A DNA stretch of 64,000 nucleotides from Ga0077560 sp046330395 (GCA_046330395.1 JAXLSS010000003.1:62001-126000), one strand, 5' to 3'. Counted from the stretch's first letter, positions 41,221-51,216 are shown. Numbers and translations are program-made. The notes: generated by a model from the letters alone, not told the origin.

Positions 41221-42737
41221 CCGGCGTCGAGCTCACCCGCGCGGCGGGCGCCGTGGCCACCGCGGTGGGCGTGGCCGCGCTGCTGCTGCCGGTGCCGCGC
41301 GTGTCGCCCACCCTGCGCCGGGCCGCCGGACTGGTGCTCACCATGGTGGCCTGGGCGGTGCTCACGGTCACCCTCGCCCCCTCGATCACCTCGCGCCTCA
41401 CGCACCCGGCCGTCGCCGGCGCCGTGCTGGTGGCCGCGGTGGTGGGGCTGGGCCTGGTGTGGCTGGGCGGCCGCGCGGTGGTGCGCTGGCCCACCGCCTG
41501 GTTCGTGGCCCTGGCCGTGACCCTGCCGGTGCGCATCCCGGTGCCGCTGGGCGGTGACGACCACAACCTGCTGCTGCCCCTGTACGCCGTGATCTTCGCG
41601 GGCGTGGCGGGCCTGGTGTGGGAGCGGCTGCGCGGCCGGATGGACGCCCGGTGGGAACCGTCAACCAGCCTGGACCTGCCGCTGGGGATCTTCCTCACGT
41701 TCGCCCTGGCCAGCGCCGCGTGGAGCGTGGACGGCAAGGAGGCCACGGTGAAGATCGTGTTCTTCTACGTGCCCTTCCTGCTGCTGTACCTCACGGTGGT
41801 CGCCTGGTGGCCGCGGGCGCGCGCCGTGCCGGCCCTGACGCTCACCACCATCGCGCTGGCGGTGCCCGTGGCCCTGCTGGCGCTGGTGCAGTACGCCACC
41901 GGGCACATCCTGTGGAACGTGCGCCTGGAGCAGTCCAACAAGTACAGCAGCTTCTTCCGGGCCAACTCCATCTTCTGGGACCCCAACATCCTGGGGCGGT
42001 TCCTGGTGGTGGGCATCCTGGCCGTCACGGCGCTGGTGTGGCTGCGCCCGTACCGCCGCGAGGCCGTGGCCGCCGCCGCGGTGCTGGTGGTGTTGCTGGG
42101 CGGCCTGGCCGTGTCGTTCTCGCGGTCCAGCTGCCTGATGCTGATGACCGGGCTGGCGCTCCTGGCATGGCGGGCCTTCGGGGGGCGCCGCACCGTGGCC
42201 GTGGGCGGCATCACGCTGCTGCTGCTGGGTGGCGTGGCCGTGGCGAGCTCGCACAACGTGCGCCGGGCCCTCACCAGCCCCCACCGCATGTCCAAGGTCA
42301 GCGAGGGGCGCTTCGACCTCATCCGGGGCGGCGTGCACATCTGGGAGCGGGCGCCCGTGCACGGCGCCGGGCTGGGCGGCTTCCAGAAGCGGTACCAGCA
42401 GAGCCTCACCCCCAGCGAGCAGCGGCGCGTGCGGGTGGTGATCAGCCACAACACGCCCATCACCGTGCTGTCGGAGCTGGGCGCGGTGGGCTTCGGGCTG
42501 TTCGTGTGGCTGTGCCTGCGCGTGTGGCGCGACATCCGGGGCGCGGCCCGGCGGGTGGGCGGCGAGGCGGGGTGGGAGATGTGGGTGATGCTGGCGGTGG
42601 TGACCGGCATCCTGGTGCACGCCCTGTTCTACGCCGGGTTCTTCGAGGACCCCTACCTGTGGACGCTCACCGCCGGCGCGCTGGCGCTGGGCGCGACGGC
42701 GGGTTCTCAGGCCCGGGAGCCGGAACCGGGCGGGTAG
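41217..42737 (+). CDS. Wzy/O-antigen-ligase-like polymerase, first copy
   Basis: A 506-residue protein with about twelve helices. The long outer loop near the end contains WERAPVHGAGLGGFQKRYQ and VVISHNTPITVLSELG, the Wzy_C/WaaL pattern (conserved His and Gly residues). Such proteins join or transfer lipid-linked repeat units on the outer face. GTG shares GTGA with the previous stop. A second family member lies at 43832. Confidence 0.85.
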   Translation: MTGVELTRAAGAVATAVGVAALLLPVPRVSPTLRRAAGLVLTMVAWAVLTVTLAPSITSRLTHPAVAGAVLVAAVVGLGLVWLGGRAVVRWPTAWFVALAVTLPVRIPVPLGGDDHNLLLPLYAVIFAGVAGLVWERLRGRMDARWEPSTSLDLPLGIFLTFALASAAWSVDGKEATVKIVFFYVPFLLLYLTVVAWWPRARAVPALTLTTIALAVPVALLALVQYATGHILWNVRLEQSNKYSSFFRANSIFWDPNILGRFLVVGILAVTALVWLRPYRREAVAAAAVLVVLLGGLAVSFSRSSCLMLMTGLALLAWRAFGGRRTVAVGGITLLLLGGVAVASSHNVRRALTSPHRMSKVSEGRFDLIRGGVHIWERAPVHGAGLGGFQKRYQQSLTPSEQRRVRVVISHNTPITVLSELGAVGFGLFVWLCLRVWRDIRGAARRVGGEAGWEMWVMLAVVTGILVHALFYAGFFEDPYLWTLTAGALALGATAGSQAREPEPGG

Positions 42738-42747
42738 ACGCGTCGCC

Positions 42748-43835
42748 ATGCGCATCCTGTGCCTCAGCAACATGTACCCCGGCCCGGACAACCCGGACTA
42801 CGGGGCGTTCATCAGGGAGATGTGCGACGCGCTGGAGGGGCGTGGGCACACCGTGCGGCGCACGGTGATCGACCACCGCGCGGGGGGACCCCTGGGCACG
42901 CCCGCCAAATACGCCGGGCTGCTGCGACGGGGCCTGGCCGCGGCGCGGGACGCCGACGTGGTGTACGCCCACTACCTGTTCCCCACCGGGCCGGTGGCCG
43001 CCGCGGTGCACCGGGCCACGGGCGTGCCGTGGGTCATCACCGCCCACGGCGGCGACGTGGCCAACCTGGCCCGCCCGCCGCTGCGCACCGCCACGCGGCT
43101 GGGCCTGCACGGCTGCGCGGGGATCATCGCGGTGAGCCGCTACCTGGCCGACGGGCTGCGGGAGTCGGGCATCCATGGGACCCCCGTCCACGTGGCCCAC
43201 ATGGGCGTCAACGTGCATCGGTTCACGCCCGCGCCCTGCGAGGCCGCCCGAGCCGAGCTCGGCGTGCCCGCGGGCGTGCCCTGGTGCTGGCGGTGGGCGG
43301 GCTCACCGAACGCAAGGACCCGCTGGGCCTGCTGCAGGCGGTGGCGCGGCTGCGCGCCACGCACCCGGAGGTGCGCGTGGCCTTCGTGGGCGACGGGCCG
43401 CTGGCGGCGTCCATCGCCCCCGCCGCGCGCCACCTGGGGATCCCGGCCGGCCACGTGATCCGCGCCGGCGCTCTGCCCCACCCCCAGGTGGCGCGGTGGG
43501 TGGCCGCGGCGGACGTGCTGTCGATGGTGAGTCGCGTGGAGCCGCTGGGCGTGGTGGCGCTGGAGGCGCTCGCCGCCGGGCGGCCGGTGGTGGCCACGGC
43601 GGTGGGCGGTGCCCGCGAGGTGGTGCCGGCCCGCGGTCCCGGCCGGATCGTGGACCCCGGCAACCCCGCGCGACACGCCGCCGCGATGGCCGAGCTGCTG
43701 GACCACCCGCCCACCCCTGACGCCTGCCGGGGCGTGGCCGTGGGCGGCGCCGTGGAGCACCAGGCCGCCCGTGTCGAGGCGGTCCTGGCGCGGGCGGCCG
43801 CCACGCGGGCCGCTGGTAGTCTGCGTCGTCAGTGA
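42748..43835 (+). pseudogene. GT4 glycosyltransferase with one frameshift
   Basis: The first frame encodes a normal GT4 N-terminal domain (MRILCLSNMYPGPDNPDYG, AHYLFPTG, ITAHGGDV). Near 43271-43276 the coding signal moves to another frame, which continues LVLAVGGLTERKDPLGLL and the donor site SRVEPLGVVALEALAAGRP and ends at 43835, overlapping the next GTG by four bases. One missing C (GCGGGC then CGTGCC) restores a 362-residue protein. An assembly error or a recent mutation. Confidence 0.8.
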
Positions 43836-45292
43836 CGATCCAGGCACGCCAGCCGGTGGGCCCCGCGCCCATCCCGCGCCGGACCTTGCTGTGGGCCATG
43901 TTGGCGGCCGCCGTCGGGGCGGCCCTCACGGTGCTGTCCCCGCCCGCCGGGTTCGCCTTCGCGGTGCTGGTGGCGGTGGGCGCGATGGTGCGCGGCATGC
44001 CCATCGGCACGGCGGGGGTGCGGCTGACCGCCCTCACGGCCGTGGCCGCCGTGGCCGGGCCCAACCTGGCCATCCCCCAGGCGCCGTCGCTGTTCGCGTT
44101 CCGCGTGCTCATCGCCGTGCTGCTGTTCGGCGCGCTGGCCTACACGCTGGCGGGGGGCCGCCTCGGGGGGTTCGGCCCCATCTCGATCCCGGTGGCCCTG
44201 CTGGGCCTGATCACCCTCTGGGCGGCCATGTCCATCGCCTGGGCCGACGACAAGGGGCCCGCGGCCCGCTGGACGCTGCTGTTCCTGCTGGAGGCCGCGC
44301 TGGCGGTGTCGCTGCCGCTGGCCTTCGCCACCAGGCGGCGCGCCATCAGGCTGCTGGTGGTGCTGGGGGCCGTGTTCGCCGTGTCCAGCATCCTGGCGCT
44401 GATGGAGATCAAGCTGGGCATCCGCCTGCCCACGTCGCGCCTGGCCAAGAAGTCGGCCACCACCACGTTCGCGGCCACGTCGCTGTTCGGCAACGAGAAC
44501 AACCTGGCCACCTACCTCACGCTCACCCTGCCGTACCTGCTGGTGCTGCCGCTGGTGTTCCACGAGTTCCGGCTGCGCGTGCTGGGCCTGGCCGCCAGCG
44601 CGGCCGCCCTCGTGGCGCTGCTGTTCACCGGCAGCAAGGCCAACCTGCTGGCCACCGGCATCATCCTCGTGACCCTGCTGCTGTTCTTCGGCACCGACCC
44701 GCGCCAGCGCCGCCGGGCGCTGGGCGCCGTGCTGGTGGCCGCCGCCGCCATCGGGCTGGTGGTGCCCGCGGTGCTTGGCGGGGGGCTCATCAAGCTGCCG
44801 CAGCGGGCCATCACCAAGTTCGACTTCGGGATCCTGCAGAGCCAGGTCAGCACCGGCACGGGCTCGGGCGCCGTGCGCGACAGCCTGCTGAAGGACGGCC
44901 TGGCCCTGGTGGGCGACACCGGGGGCATCGGCGTGGGCGCGGGCAACGCCGACACCCACGTGCGGGCGCTGCAGAACTTCCCCGGCGTGTCCAACATGCA
45001 CGACTGGTGGCTGGAGGTGGTGGTGAACCTGGGCCTGGTGGGGCTGGCCCTGTACGTCTGCTTCTACCTGTTCCTGTTCACCCGCCAGCTGCGCATCGCC
45101 CGCACGGCACAGGATCCCCTGCTGCGCTACCTGGGGCTGGCCGGCGCGGCGTCGCTGGCGGGCTTCGTGATGGGCAGCCTGGGACCCTCCAGCGTCCTGA
45201 CGTTCGCCCCCATGTGGCTGACGTTCGGGTTGGGCATGCTGACGGTGACGCTGGCGCGCCGCGCGCCGGACCGCGACGGGAGGGTGCCGTGA
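43832..45292 (+). CDS. Wzy/O-antigen-ligase-like polymerase, second copy
   Basis: A 486-residue protein with ten to twelve helices. Family landmarks are SLFGNENNLATYL, LLFTGSKANLLATG and the late loop GIGVGAGNADTHV followed by NMHDWWLEVVVNLG. It probably polymerises or transfers the polymer; with the first copy, one may be polymerase and the other ligase. GTG shares GTGA with the stop before it; a TAGTCT box nine bases upstream may add internal transcription. Confidence 0.85.
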   Translation: MTIQARQPVGPAPIPRRTLLWAMLAAAVGAALTVLSPPAGFAFAVLVAVGAMVRGMPIGTAGVRLTALTAVAAVAGPNLAIPQAPSLFAFRVLIAVLLFGALAYTLAGGRLGGFGPISIPVALLGLITLWAAMSIAWADDKGPAARWTLLFLLEAALAVSLPLAFATRRRAIRLLVVLGAVFAVSSILALMEIKLGIRLPTSRLAKKSATTTFAATSLFGNENNLATYLTLTLPYLLVLPLVFHEFRLRVLGLAASAAALVALLFTGSKANLLATGIILVTLLLFFGTDPRQRRRALGAVLVAAAAIGLVVPAVLGGGLIKLPQRAITKFDFGILQSQVSTGTGSGAVRDSLLKDGLALVGDTGGIGVGAGNADTHVRALQNFPGVSNMHDWWLEVVVNLGLVGLALYVCFYLFLFTRQLRIARTAQDPLLRYLGLAGAASLAGFVMGSLGPSSVLTFAPMWLTFGLGMLTVTLARRAPDRDGRVP

Positions 45293-46491
45293 GCCTGCGG
45301 GTGCTGATGCTGAGCCACATGTATCCCAGCCCGGTGAACCCCACCGCCGGCATCTTCGTGCACGAGCAGGTGCGCGCCCTCCGGGACCTGGGGCACGACG
45401 TGCGCGTGATGTCCCCCAAGGGTTATGCGCCGCCGCTGCTGTCGCGCTGGAGCGCGTACCACGACGTGCCGAAGGGCGACACCGTCGACGGCATCCCCGT
45501 GCTGTACCCGCGCAAGCTCACCCTGCCGAGGGCCCTGCTGGGGGCCCGCAACGCCGACGCCATGCGGTTCGCCATCGCCGGACCGCTGCGCCGCATCCAC
45601 CAGCGCTGGCCGTTCCAGGTGATCCACGCCCACATGCTGGTGCCCGACGGCTGGGCCGCTGCGCGCGTCGGCGCCGGGCTGGGCGTGCCGGTGCTCGCCA
45701 CCGCCCACCGGGCCGATGTCATCGACCTGCCCGCACGCAGCGGCGCGTTGCGCCGCCAGGTGGGTCAGGCGGTGGAGCGGATCGACCAGATCGTCACCGT
45801 CAGCCGCGCCATTCGGGAGTCGGCCCTCACGTGGGGCACTCCGCGACGTGAGATCCAGGTGGTGCCCAACGGGGCGGACACCACGGTGTTCCAGCCGCAC
45901 GACATGGCCGAGGCGCGCGCCCGGCTGGGCGTGCCGCAGGACCAGCGGGTGCTGACCTACGTGGGCAAGCTGGTGCCGCGCAAGGGCGTGGACATCCTGG
46001 TGGAGGCCATGGGCCTGGTGCAGCTGCGCCGGGCGGAGGGAGCGCCGCTGCTGCTGATGGCCGGAATCGGCGAGCTGCGCGACCCGCTGGAGGCCCGGGC
46101 CCGGGCGCTGGGCATCGCCGACCGCATCCGCTTCGTGGGCAAGGTGGCCCACGACGACGTGGCCTGGTGGATGGCCGCCGGCGAGGCGTTCGTGCTGCCC
46201 TCGCACTCGGAGGGCCTGCCCACCGTGTGCTGCGAGGCCCTCAACTGCGGCCGGCCCGTGGTGGCCACCGCGGTGGACGGCACACCCGAGATCGTGCGCG
46301 ACGGCGACACCGGCCTGCTGGTGCCCGCCGGCGACGCCGAGGCCCTGGCGGCGGCGCTGATCCGGATGCTGGACGAGCCCGGGCTGCGCGACCACCTGGC
46401 CGAACGGGCGCTGCGCGTGGGCCGCGAGGAGTACACCTGGGCGGCCAACGCCCGCCGCAACGCCGAGCTGTACGCGGAGCTGGTGGGGTGA
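45289..46491 (+). CDS. GT4 glycosyltransferase
   Basis: A 400-residue GT-B enzyme: VLMLSHMYPSPVNPTAGIFV at the N-terminus, IHAHMLVPDG, VTVSRAI, VPNGADTTVF, LTYVGKLVPRKGVDIL, and the donor motif SHSEGLPTVCCEALNCGRPV. It likely adds one sugar of the repeat unit in the cytoplasm. GTG shares GTGA with the upstream stop. Confidence 0.9.
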   Translation: MSLRVLMLSHMYPSPVNPTAGIFVHEQVRALRDLGHDVRVMSPKGYAPPLLSRWSAYHDVPKGDTVDGIPVLYPRKLTLPRALLGARNADAMRFAIAGPLRRIHQRWPFQVIHAHMLVPDGWAAARVGAGLGVPVLATAHRADVIDLPARSGALRRQVGQAVERIDQIVTVSRAIRESALTWGTPRREIQVVPNGADTTVFQPHDMAEARARLGVPQDQRVLTYVGKLVPRKGVDILVEAMGLVQLRRAEGAPLLLMAGIGELRDPLEARARALGIADRIRFVGKVAHDDVAWWMAAGEAFVLPSHSEGLPTVCCEALNCGRPVVATAVDGTPEIVRDGDTGLLVPAGDAEALAAALIRMLDEPGLRDHLAERALRVGREEYTWAANARRNAELYAELVG

Positions 46492-47654
46492 GCACGGTCC
46501 CCGCGGTGGTGCTGCAGGCCTCCGGGCCCAACAGCCTGGGGATCATCCGCGCCCTGGGCTCGGAGGGCGTGCCGGTGTTCGCCGCCGACACGTCCCCGTC
46601 GGCACTGGGCGCCAGCTCCCGCTACGCGCGGTTCACCCACACGCCCGACCCGCTCACCGAGCCCGACCGCTTCGTGGACGAGCTGCTGCTGATCGGGCGC
46701 CGCCTGGGGTCGCGGCCGGTGCTGTACGCCACCCACGACGAGGCCATCGCGGCCATCGGCCCACGGGAGGCCGAGGTGGACGCGCTGTTCCGGCGGCCGT
46801 GGAGTGCGTGGGACCGCATGCGGGTGACCATGGACAAGGGTGGCCAGCACGCCGCCGCGAAGCGCATCGGGTTCCCGCTGCCGGGCACCCTGGACGTGGC
46901 GGACGGGGAGGACCCCGTGGCGGCCGCCGAGGCCGCGGGCCTGCGCTACCCCCTCATCCTCAAACCCCGGTACGCGCCCGAGTTCCGTCGCCGTTTCCGC
47001 GCCCAGGTGCTGCGGTGCGACACGGCCGACCAGCTGCGCCGCAACTGGCCCGACGCCGTGGCGTACGGCCCCCAGCTGCAGGAGGTGATCCCGGGAGGCG
47101 ACGAGCAGCTGTGGACGCTCGGCAGCTACCGCGGCGCCGACGGCACGCCGCTGGCCTCGTTCACCGGGCACAAGCTGCGCCAGTGGCCCCCGCAGTTCGG
47201 CACGGCGCGCGCGGCCGAGGCGCACTGGGACCCGGAGTTCGCCGCCCGCTGCCACGCCCTGCTGGACGCCCTGGACTTCCACGGCATCTCCCAGGTGGAG
47301 GTCAAACGCGACCCGCGGGACGGCCGCGACTACCTCATCGAGGTCAACCCGCGCTCGTGGCTGTGGGTGTCGCTGGCCACCGCGTGCGGGGTGAACGTGC
47401 CGTACGCCTGCCACCTGGACGCCGTCGGCACGCCCCGCACGTGGCCGGCGGGCCACCGCGACGGCCTGCGCTGGACCCTGCTGGGCAAGCACCTGGCCGC
47501 CAGCGCCCGCGAGGTGCGGCGGGGCGCCTGGAGCCCCGGTGCCGCACTGGCGTCGCTGCGCCCGCCGTTCATCGACGGCGTGATCAGCCGCACCGACCCA
47601 CGGCCCGCGGTGGTGCAGTACGGCCGCATGCTGCGCCGGGGGGCGGGCAGATGA
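46488..47654 (+). CDS. ATP-grasp ligase of a polysaccharide locus
   Basis: A 388-residue protein with an N-terminal Rossmann-like segment (VLQASGPNSLGIIRALG) and an ATP-grasp core (YPLILKPRYAP, LQEVIPGGDEQLW, ISQVEVKRDPRDG, LIEVNPRSWLW). Related proteins near glycosyltransferases are annotated as carboxylate-amine ligases. It may attach an amino acid to a uronic acid, which would fit the UDP-glucuronate decarboxylase gene downstream; this is inference. Confidence 0.82.
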   Translation: MSTVPAVVLQASGPNSLGIIRALGSEGVPVFAADTSPSALGASSRYARFTHTPDPLTEPDRFVDELLLIGRRLGSRPVLYATHDEAIAAIGPREAEVDALFRRPWSAWDRMRVTMDKGGQHAAAKRIGFPLPGTLDVADGEDPVAAAEAAGLRYPLILKPRYAPEFRRRFRAQVLRCDTADQLRRNWPDAVAYGPQLQEVIPGGDEQLWTLGSYRGADGTPLASFTGHKLRQWPPQFGTARAAEAHWDPEFAARCHALLDALDFHGISQVEVKRDPRDGRDYLIEVNPRSWLWVSLATACGVNVPYACHLDAVGTPRTWPAGHRDGLRWTLLGKHLAASAREVRRGAWSPGAALASLRPPFIDGVISRTDPRPAVVQYGRMLRRGAGR

Positions 47655-50008
47655 GCCTGCGCATCCGCATCACCGGGTGCGCCCCGCATTTCGCCCCCCG
47701 CGCCCGGTGGGTGCTGGGGGTGTTCGCGGAGGCGCTGGGTGAGACGCCCGAGTTCGTGGAGGACGGCGTGGCCGAGCTGGCCTACGCCCCCGCGGCCCCC
47801 GACGACGGGGCCGTGTGGATCCCCGCGGACCGCGACGCCCAGGAGTTCTTCCAGGGTGGGGCGGTGCTGCCCCCCGACGGCCCGCACCGGCTGGGCGAGC
47901 TGACCTTCATCTTCGCGCCCACGGCTCCCAGCGAGACCATCCCGGCCGACCTGGTGGTGAACGCCTTCCACCTGCTGGCGCGCTGGGACGAGTGGTGCAC
48001 CACAGAGCGCGACCCCTTCGACCGGGTCCCCTACGCCGCGTCCACGTTCGCCCTGCTGGGCCTGGACCCCGACGAGCCGCCGGTGGAGGGGTACATCGCC
48101 CTGCTGCGCCGGGCCCTGGGCCGCCCCGACCCCGCCGGCTGGTCGGTGTTCCTCACCCACGACATCGACCGCATCCGCAGGCGTACCGCCAAGGGCCTGG
48201 CCGGGATCGCCCGCCGCAACCCCGCCCGCGCGGCGCGCACCCTGCTGGGCCCCGACCCCTGGGACAACCTGCCGCAGGTGCTGTGGAGCAGCACCCGCCG
48301 CGGCGTGGCGCCCACCGTGTACCTGATCGGGCGCAACGTGCACCCGCTGGACGGCACGCCGCGCCGCCGGTACGAGTCCCAGCGCGCCCGCATGGCACGC
48401 GCCGTGCGGGCGGCCGGCGGCGAGGTGGGACTGCACTGCAGCTTCGGCGCCTCGGAGGACCCCACCGCCCTCGCAGCGGAGCTCCGCGGCTTCCGCGCCG
48501 AGGTGGGCGAGCCCGTGACGGGCGTGCGGTACCACTACCTGCGCTTCCGCTACCACCAGACCGTGCGCTGGCTGGAGGACGCCGGCGTGGAGTACGACAC
48601 CAGCCTGGGCTGGTCGGAGACCACCGGCTTCGCGGCCGGCATCGCACGGCCGTTCCACCCCTGGATCATGGGCGAGGAGCGCCCCGCCCGGCTGCGGCTG
48701 GTGCCGCTGGCGGTGATGGACACCACGCTGCACTCCCGTCTGGGGCTGGACGCCGACGGCGCCGTGCGCCGCGGGCTGGACGTGCTGGACCGGGTGCGGC
48801 GCGCCGGTGGCGCGGTGAGCCTGCTGTGGCACAACACCTACTTCGCCGACGACCGCGCCCCCGGTTACGACCGGGCGTGGGAGGACCTGCTGGACGAGCT
48901 GTCGGCCCGCGGCGCGGCGCTGGGGCCCGTTGCGCCCCCCGCCACCCCGCGCGGTGCCGACCTCACCGGCCGCCGCGTGCTGCACCTCACCAGCGTCCAC
49001 CGGCCCCGCGACGTGCGGATATTGCACAAGGAGGCGTCCGCGGCGGCCCGCGCCGGAGCCGACGCCCAGGTGCTGGGCCTGCGCACCCCGGCCCGCCGGG
49101 CCGATCGGGTGCTGGCCGGCTGGCGCCTGATGCGCGCCGCGGCGGGCACCGACGCCGACGTGTTCCACGTGCACGACCCCGAGCTGCTGCCCGGCGCGGT
49201 GTGGCTGGCCCGCACCACGGGACGGCCGGTGGTGTACGACGTGCACGAGTACCTGCACGAGACCGTGCGCACCAAACGCTGGCTCCCGGCACCGGTGCGC
49301 GTGCCCCTGGCCTGGGTGACCGGGCGGGTGGAACGCGGCCTGGCGGCCAAGCTGGACGGCGTGGTGGGCGTCAACGCCGACCTGGCGGCGCGGTTCGCGC
49401 ACGCGGGCGCGCCGCAGGCCACCGCGGTCACCAACGCCCCCTGGGGGTCCGGATACCCCGAGCCCGGTCCCGCCGCGGGCCCGGTGGTGCTGTACGTGGG
49501 CGGGCTGGGGCCCTATCGGGGCCTGCCGCTGATGCGTGAGGCGTTCCCCCTGGTGACCACCCCCGGCGCGGTGCTGCGCCTGGCGGGCCCCGGCGACCCG
49601 CCGGACCTGCCCGAGCGCGTCGAGTACCTGGGGGTGGTGGACCACGCGGAGGTGGCGCGCCTGCTGGCCGAGGCCGCGGTTGCGTGGATTCCCCTGCAAA
49701 ACCACGGAAACTATGCCCGCGCGGTGCCCACCAAGCTGGTGGAGGCCATGGCCGCCGGGCGGCCCGTGGTGGCCAGCGACTTCGGCCGCATGGCGATGAT
49801 CGTCCGGGCGGCGGGCTGCGGCATCCTGGTGCCGCCCGATGACCCCACGGCCCACGCCGCCGCCCTCGACCGCCTGCTGGGCGACCCGGAGCTGGCCGCC
49901 CGCATGGGCGCCGCGGGCCGGCGCGCCTTCATGGACGGCCTCACCTTCGAGGCCCAGGCCGGGGGTCTCACCGCGTTCTACGCCGACCTGCTGGGGATCC
50001 GCCGATGA
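47651..50008 (+). CDS. Fused polysaccharide deacetylase-like and GT4 glycosyltransferase protein
   Basis: A 785-residue single frame. Residues 1-435 or so are a DUF7033-plus-polysaccharide-deacetylase unit with VFLTHDIDRIRRR (metal Asp), a conserved His in GLHCSFGASED and LLWHNTYFADD near the end. Residues from about 440 are a complete GT4 enzyme (VLHLTSVHRPRDVRIL, VYDVHEYLHE, VLYVGGLGPYRG, PTKLVEAMAAGRPVVASD). No linker break or stop separates them, and the stretch PPATPRGADLTG reads as a short hinge. Fusion suggests that deacetylation or a related edit is tied to sugar addition on the cytoplasmic side. Confidence 0.87.
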   Translation: MSLRIRITGCAPHFAPRARWVLGVFAEALGETPEFVEDGVAELAYAPAAPDDGAVWIPADRDAQEFFQGGAVLPPDGPHRLGELTFIFAPTAPSETIPADLVVNAFHLLARWDEWCTTERDPFDRVPYAASTFALLGLDPDEPPVEGYIALLRRALGRPDPAGWSVFLTHDIDRIRRRTAKGLAGIARRNPARAARTLLGPDPWDNLPQVLWSSTRRGVAPTVYLIGRNVHPLDGTPRRRYESQRARMARAVRAAGGEVGLHCSFGASEDPTALAAELRGFRAEVGEPVTGVRYHYLRFRYHQTVRWLEDAGVEYDTSLGWSETTGFAAGIARPFHPWIMGEERPARLRLVPLAVMDTTLHSRLGLDADGAVRRGLDVLDRVRRAGGAVSLLWHNTYFADDRAPGYDRAWEDLLDELSARGAALGPVAPPATPRGADLTGRRVLHLTSVHRPRDVRILHKEASAAARAGADAQVLGLRTPARRADRVLAGWRLMRAAAGTDADVFHVHDPELLPGAVWLARTTGRPVVYDVHEYLHETVRTKRWLPAPVRVPLAWVTGRVERGLAAKLDGVVGVNADLAARFAHAGAPQATAVTNAPWGSGYPEPGPAAGPVVLYVGGLGPYRGLPLMREAFPLVTTPGAVLRLAGPGDPPDLPERVEYLGVVDHAEVARLLAEAAVAWIPLQNHGNYARAVPTKLVEAMAAGRPVVASDFGRMAMIVRAAGCGILVPPDDPTAHAAALDRLLGDPELAARMGAAGRRAFMDGLTFEAQAGGLTAFYADLLGIRR

Positions 50009-51216
50009 GAGTGATGTACGTGTCGCAGTACTTCGTCAGCGCCCAGCAGGCCGGCGGCGTGCGCCACTGGCACCACACCCAGGCGCTGCGCAACGCCGGC
50101 CACGCGGTGTCGGTGGTGACCTCGTACGTGCAGCACAAGGACCGCACCATCGCCGAGCGCTACCGGGGCCGCAGGGTGGTGCGCGAGGTGGAGGACGGCG
50201 TGGAGATGTGGCGCGTCTACAGCACGCCCGGCTACGGGCGGGACCTGCGCTCGCGCCTGTCCAACTACACCAGCTTCGCCTTCTGGGCCGGGGTCGCCAT
50301 GGCCAGGGTGCGACGGCCCCGCGTGGTGGTGGCCAGCTCCCCGTCCCTGCCGGCGGCCGGCGTGGCCGCGGTGGCCGCCAAGCTGCGCCGCGCGCGGTTC
50401 GTGCTGGAGGTGCGTGACCTGTGGCCCGACTCGGCCGTGGCCATGGGGCTGGTGAACGACCGCGCCACCATCGCCGCCGCCACCCGCCTGGAGGACTTCT
50501 GCTACCGGCGGGCCGACCACATCGTGGCGCTCACCGAGGGCATCCGGGACGGCATGATCGCCAAGGGCGTGCCCGCCCGGAAGATCACCCTCATCACCAA
50601 CGGCGTGGACCTCACCCCCGACGGCCCGCCACCGCAGCCGGCCGCCCTGGACGTGCCGGAGGGCACCACGGTGGCCATGTACGTGGGCGCCCACGGCACC
50701 TACAGCAGCCTCAACACCGTGCTGGACGCCGCGCACCTGCTGCGCGACCGGACGGACATCCGCATCGTGCTGGTGGGTGGGGGCGACCAGAAGGCCGCCC
50801 TGCTGGAGCAGGCGCGCACCCTGGAGCTCACCAACGTCACGTTCATCGACCTGGTGCCCAAGAGCGAGGTGCCCGGCTGGCTGGCGCGGGCCGACATCTG
50901 CCTGCTGCCCTACCAGGACCGCGAGCTGTTCGCGGGGGCCCTGCCCAACAAGGTGTTCGACTACCTGGCGGCCGCCAAGCCCATCCTTGCCGCGGCGCCC
51001 GAGGGGGAGCTCACGCGACTGATCCGCGAGGTGGACTGCGGGCGCTGCGTGCCCGCGGAGCGGCCGGCGGAGATGGCGGACGCCATCCGGGCCCTGGCCG
51101 ACAGCCCCGACCGCGCGGTGATGGGGCGCCGGGGGCTGGAGGTGGCGCTGGAGCGGTACGACCGCCGTGCCCTGGCGGCGCGCTTCGTGGCCGTGGTGGA
51201 GGGCGTGGGGGCGTGA
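50005..51216 (+). CDS. GT4 glycosyltransferase, WbuB-like
   Basis: A 403-residue enzyme of the WbuB branch: YVSQYFVSAQQAGGVRHWHH, VVASSPSLPAAG, LEVRDLWPDSAVAMG, LITNGVDLTPDG, VGAHGTYSSLNTVLDA and PNKVFDYLAAAKPILAAAP. WbuB-type enzymes often act next to the initiating transferase, whose gene follows here with a GTGA overlap, so this one may add the second sugar. Confidence 0.9.
   Translation: MRVMYVSQYFVSAQQAGGVRHWHHTQALRNAGHAVSVVTSYVQHKDRTIAERYRGRRVVREVEDGVEMWRVYSTPGYGRDLRSRLSNYTSFAFWAGVAMARVRRPRVVVASSPSLPAAGVAAVAAKLRRARFVLEVRDLWPDSAVAMGLVNDRATIAAATRLEDFCYRRADHIVALTEGIRDGMIAKGVPARKITLITNGVDLTPDGPPPQPAALDVPEGTTVAMYVGAHGTYSSLNTVLDAAHLLRDRTDIRIVLVGGGDQKAALLEQARTLELTNVTFIDLVPKSEVPGWLARADICLLPYQDRELFAGALPNKVFDYLAAAKPILAAAPEGELTRLIREVDCGRCVPAERPAEMADAIRALADSPDRAVMGRRGLEVALERYDRRALAARFVAVVEGVGA

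Noticed and set aside
43817..43822. TAGTCT as a firm promoter before the second Wzy-like gene
   Set aside because: It lies inside the coding end of the GT4 gene in a tightly overlapping operon, so chance occurrence is likely; mentioned only as a possibility.
47330..49855. An 841-codon minus-strand frame
   Set aside because: Antisense shadow of the deacetylase-GT4 fusion, with typical GC-rich antisense composition.
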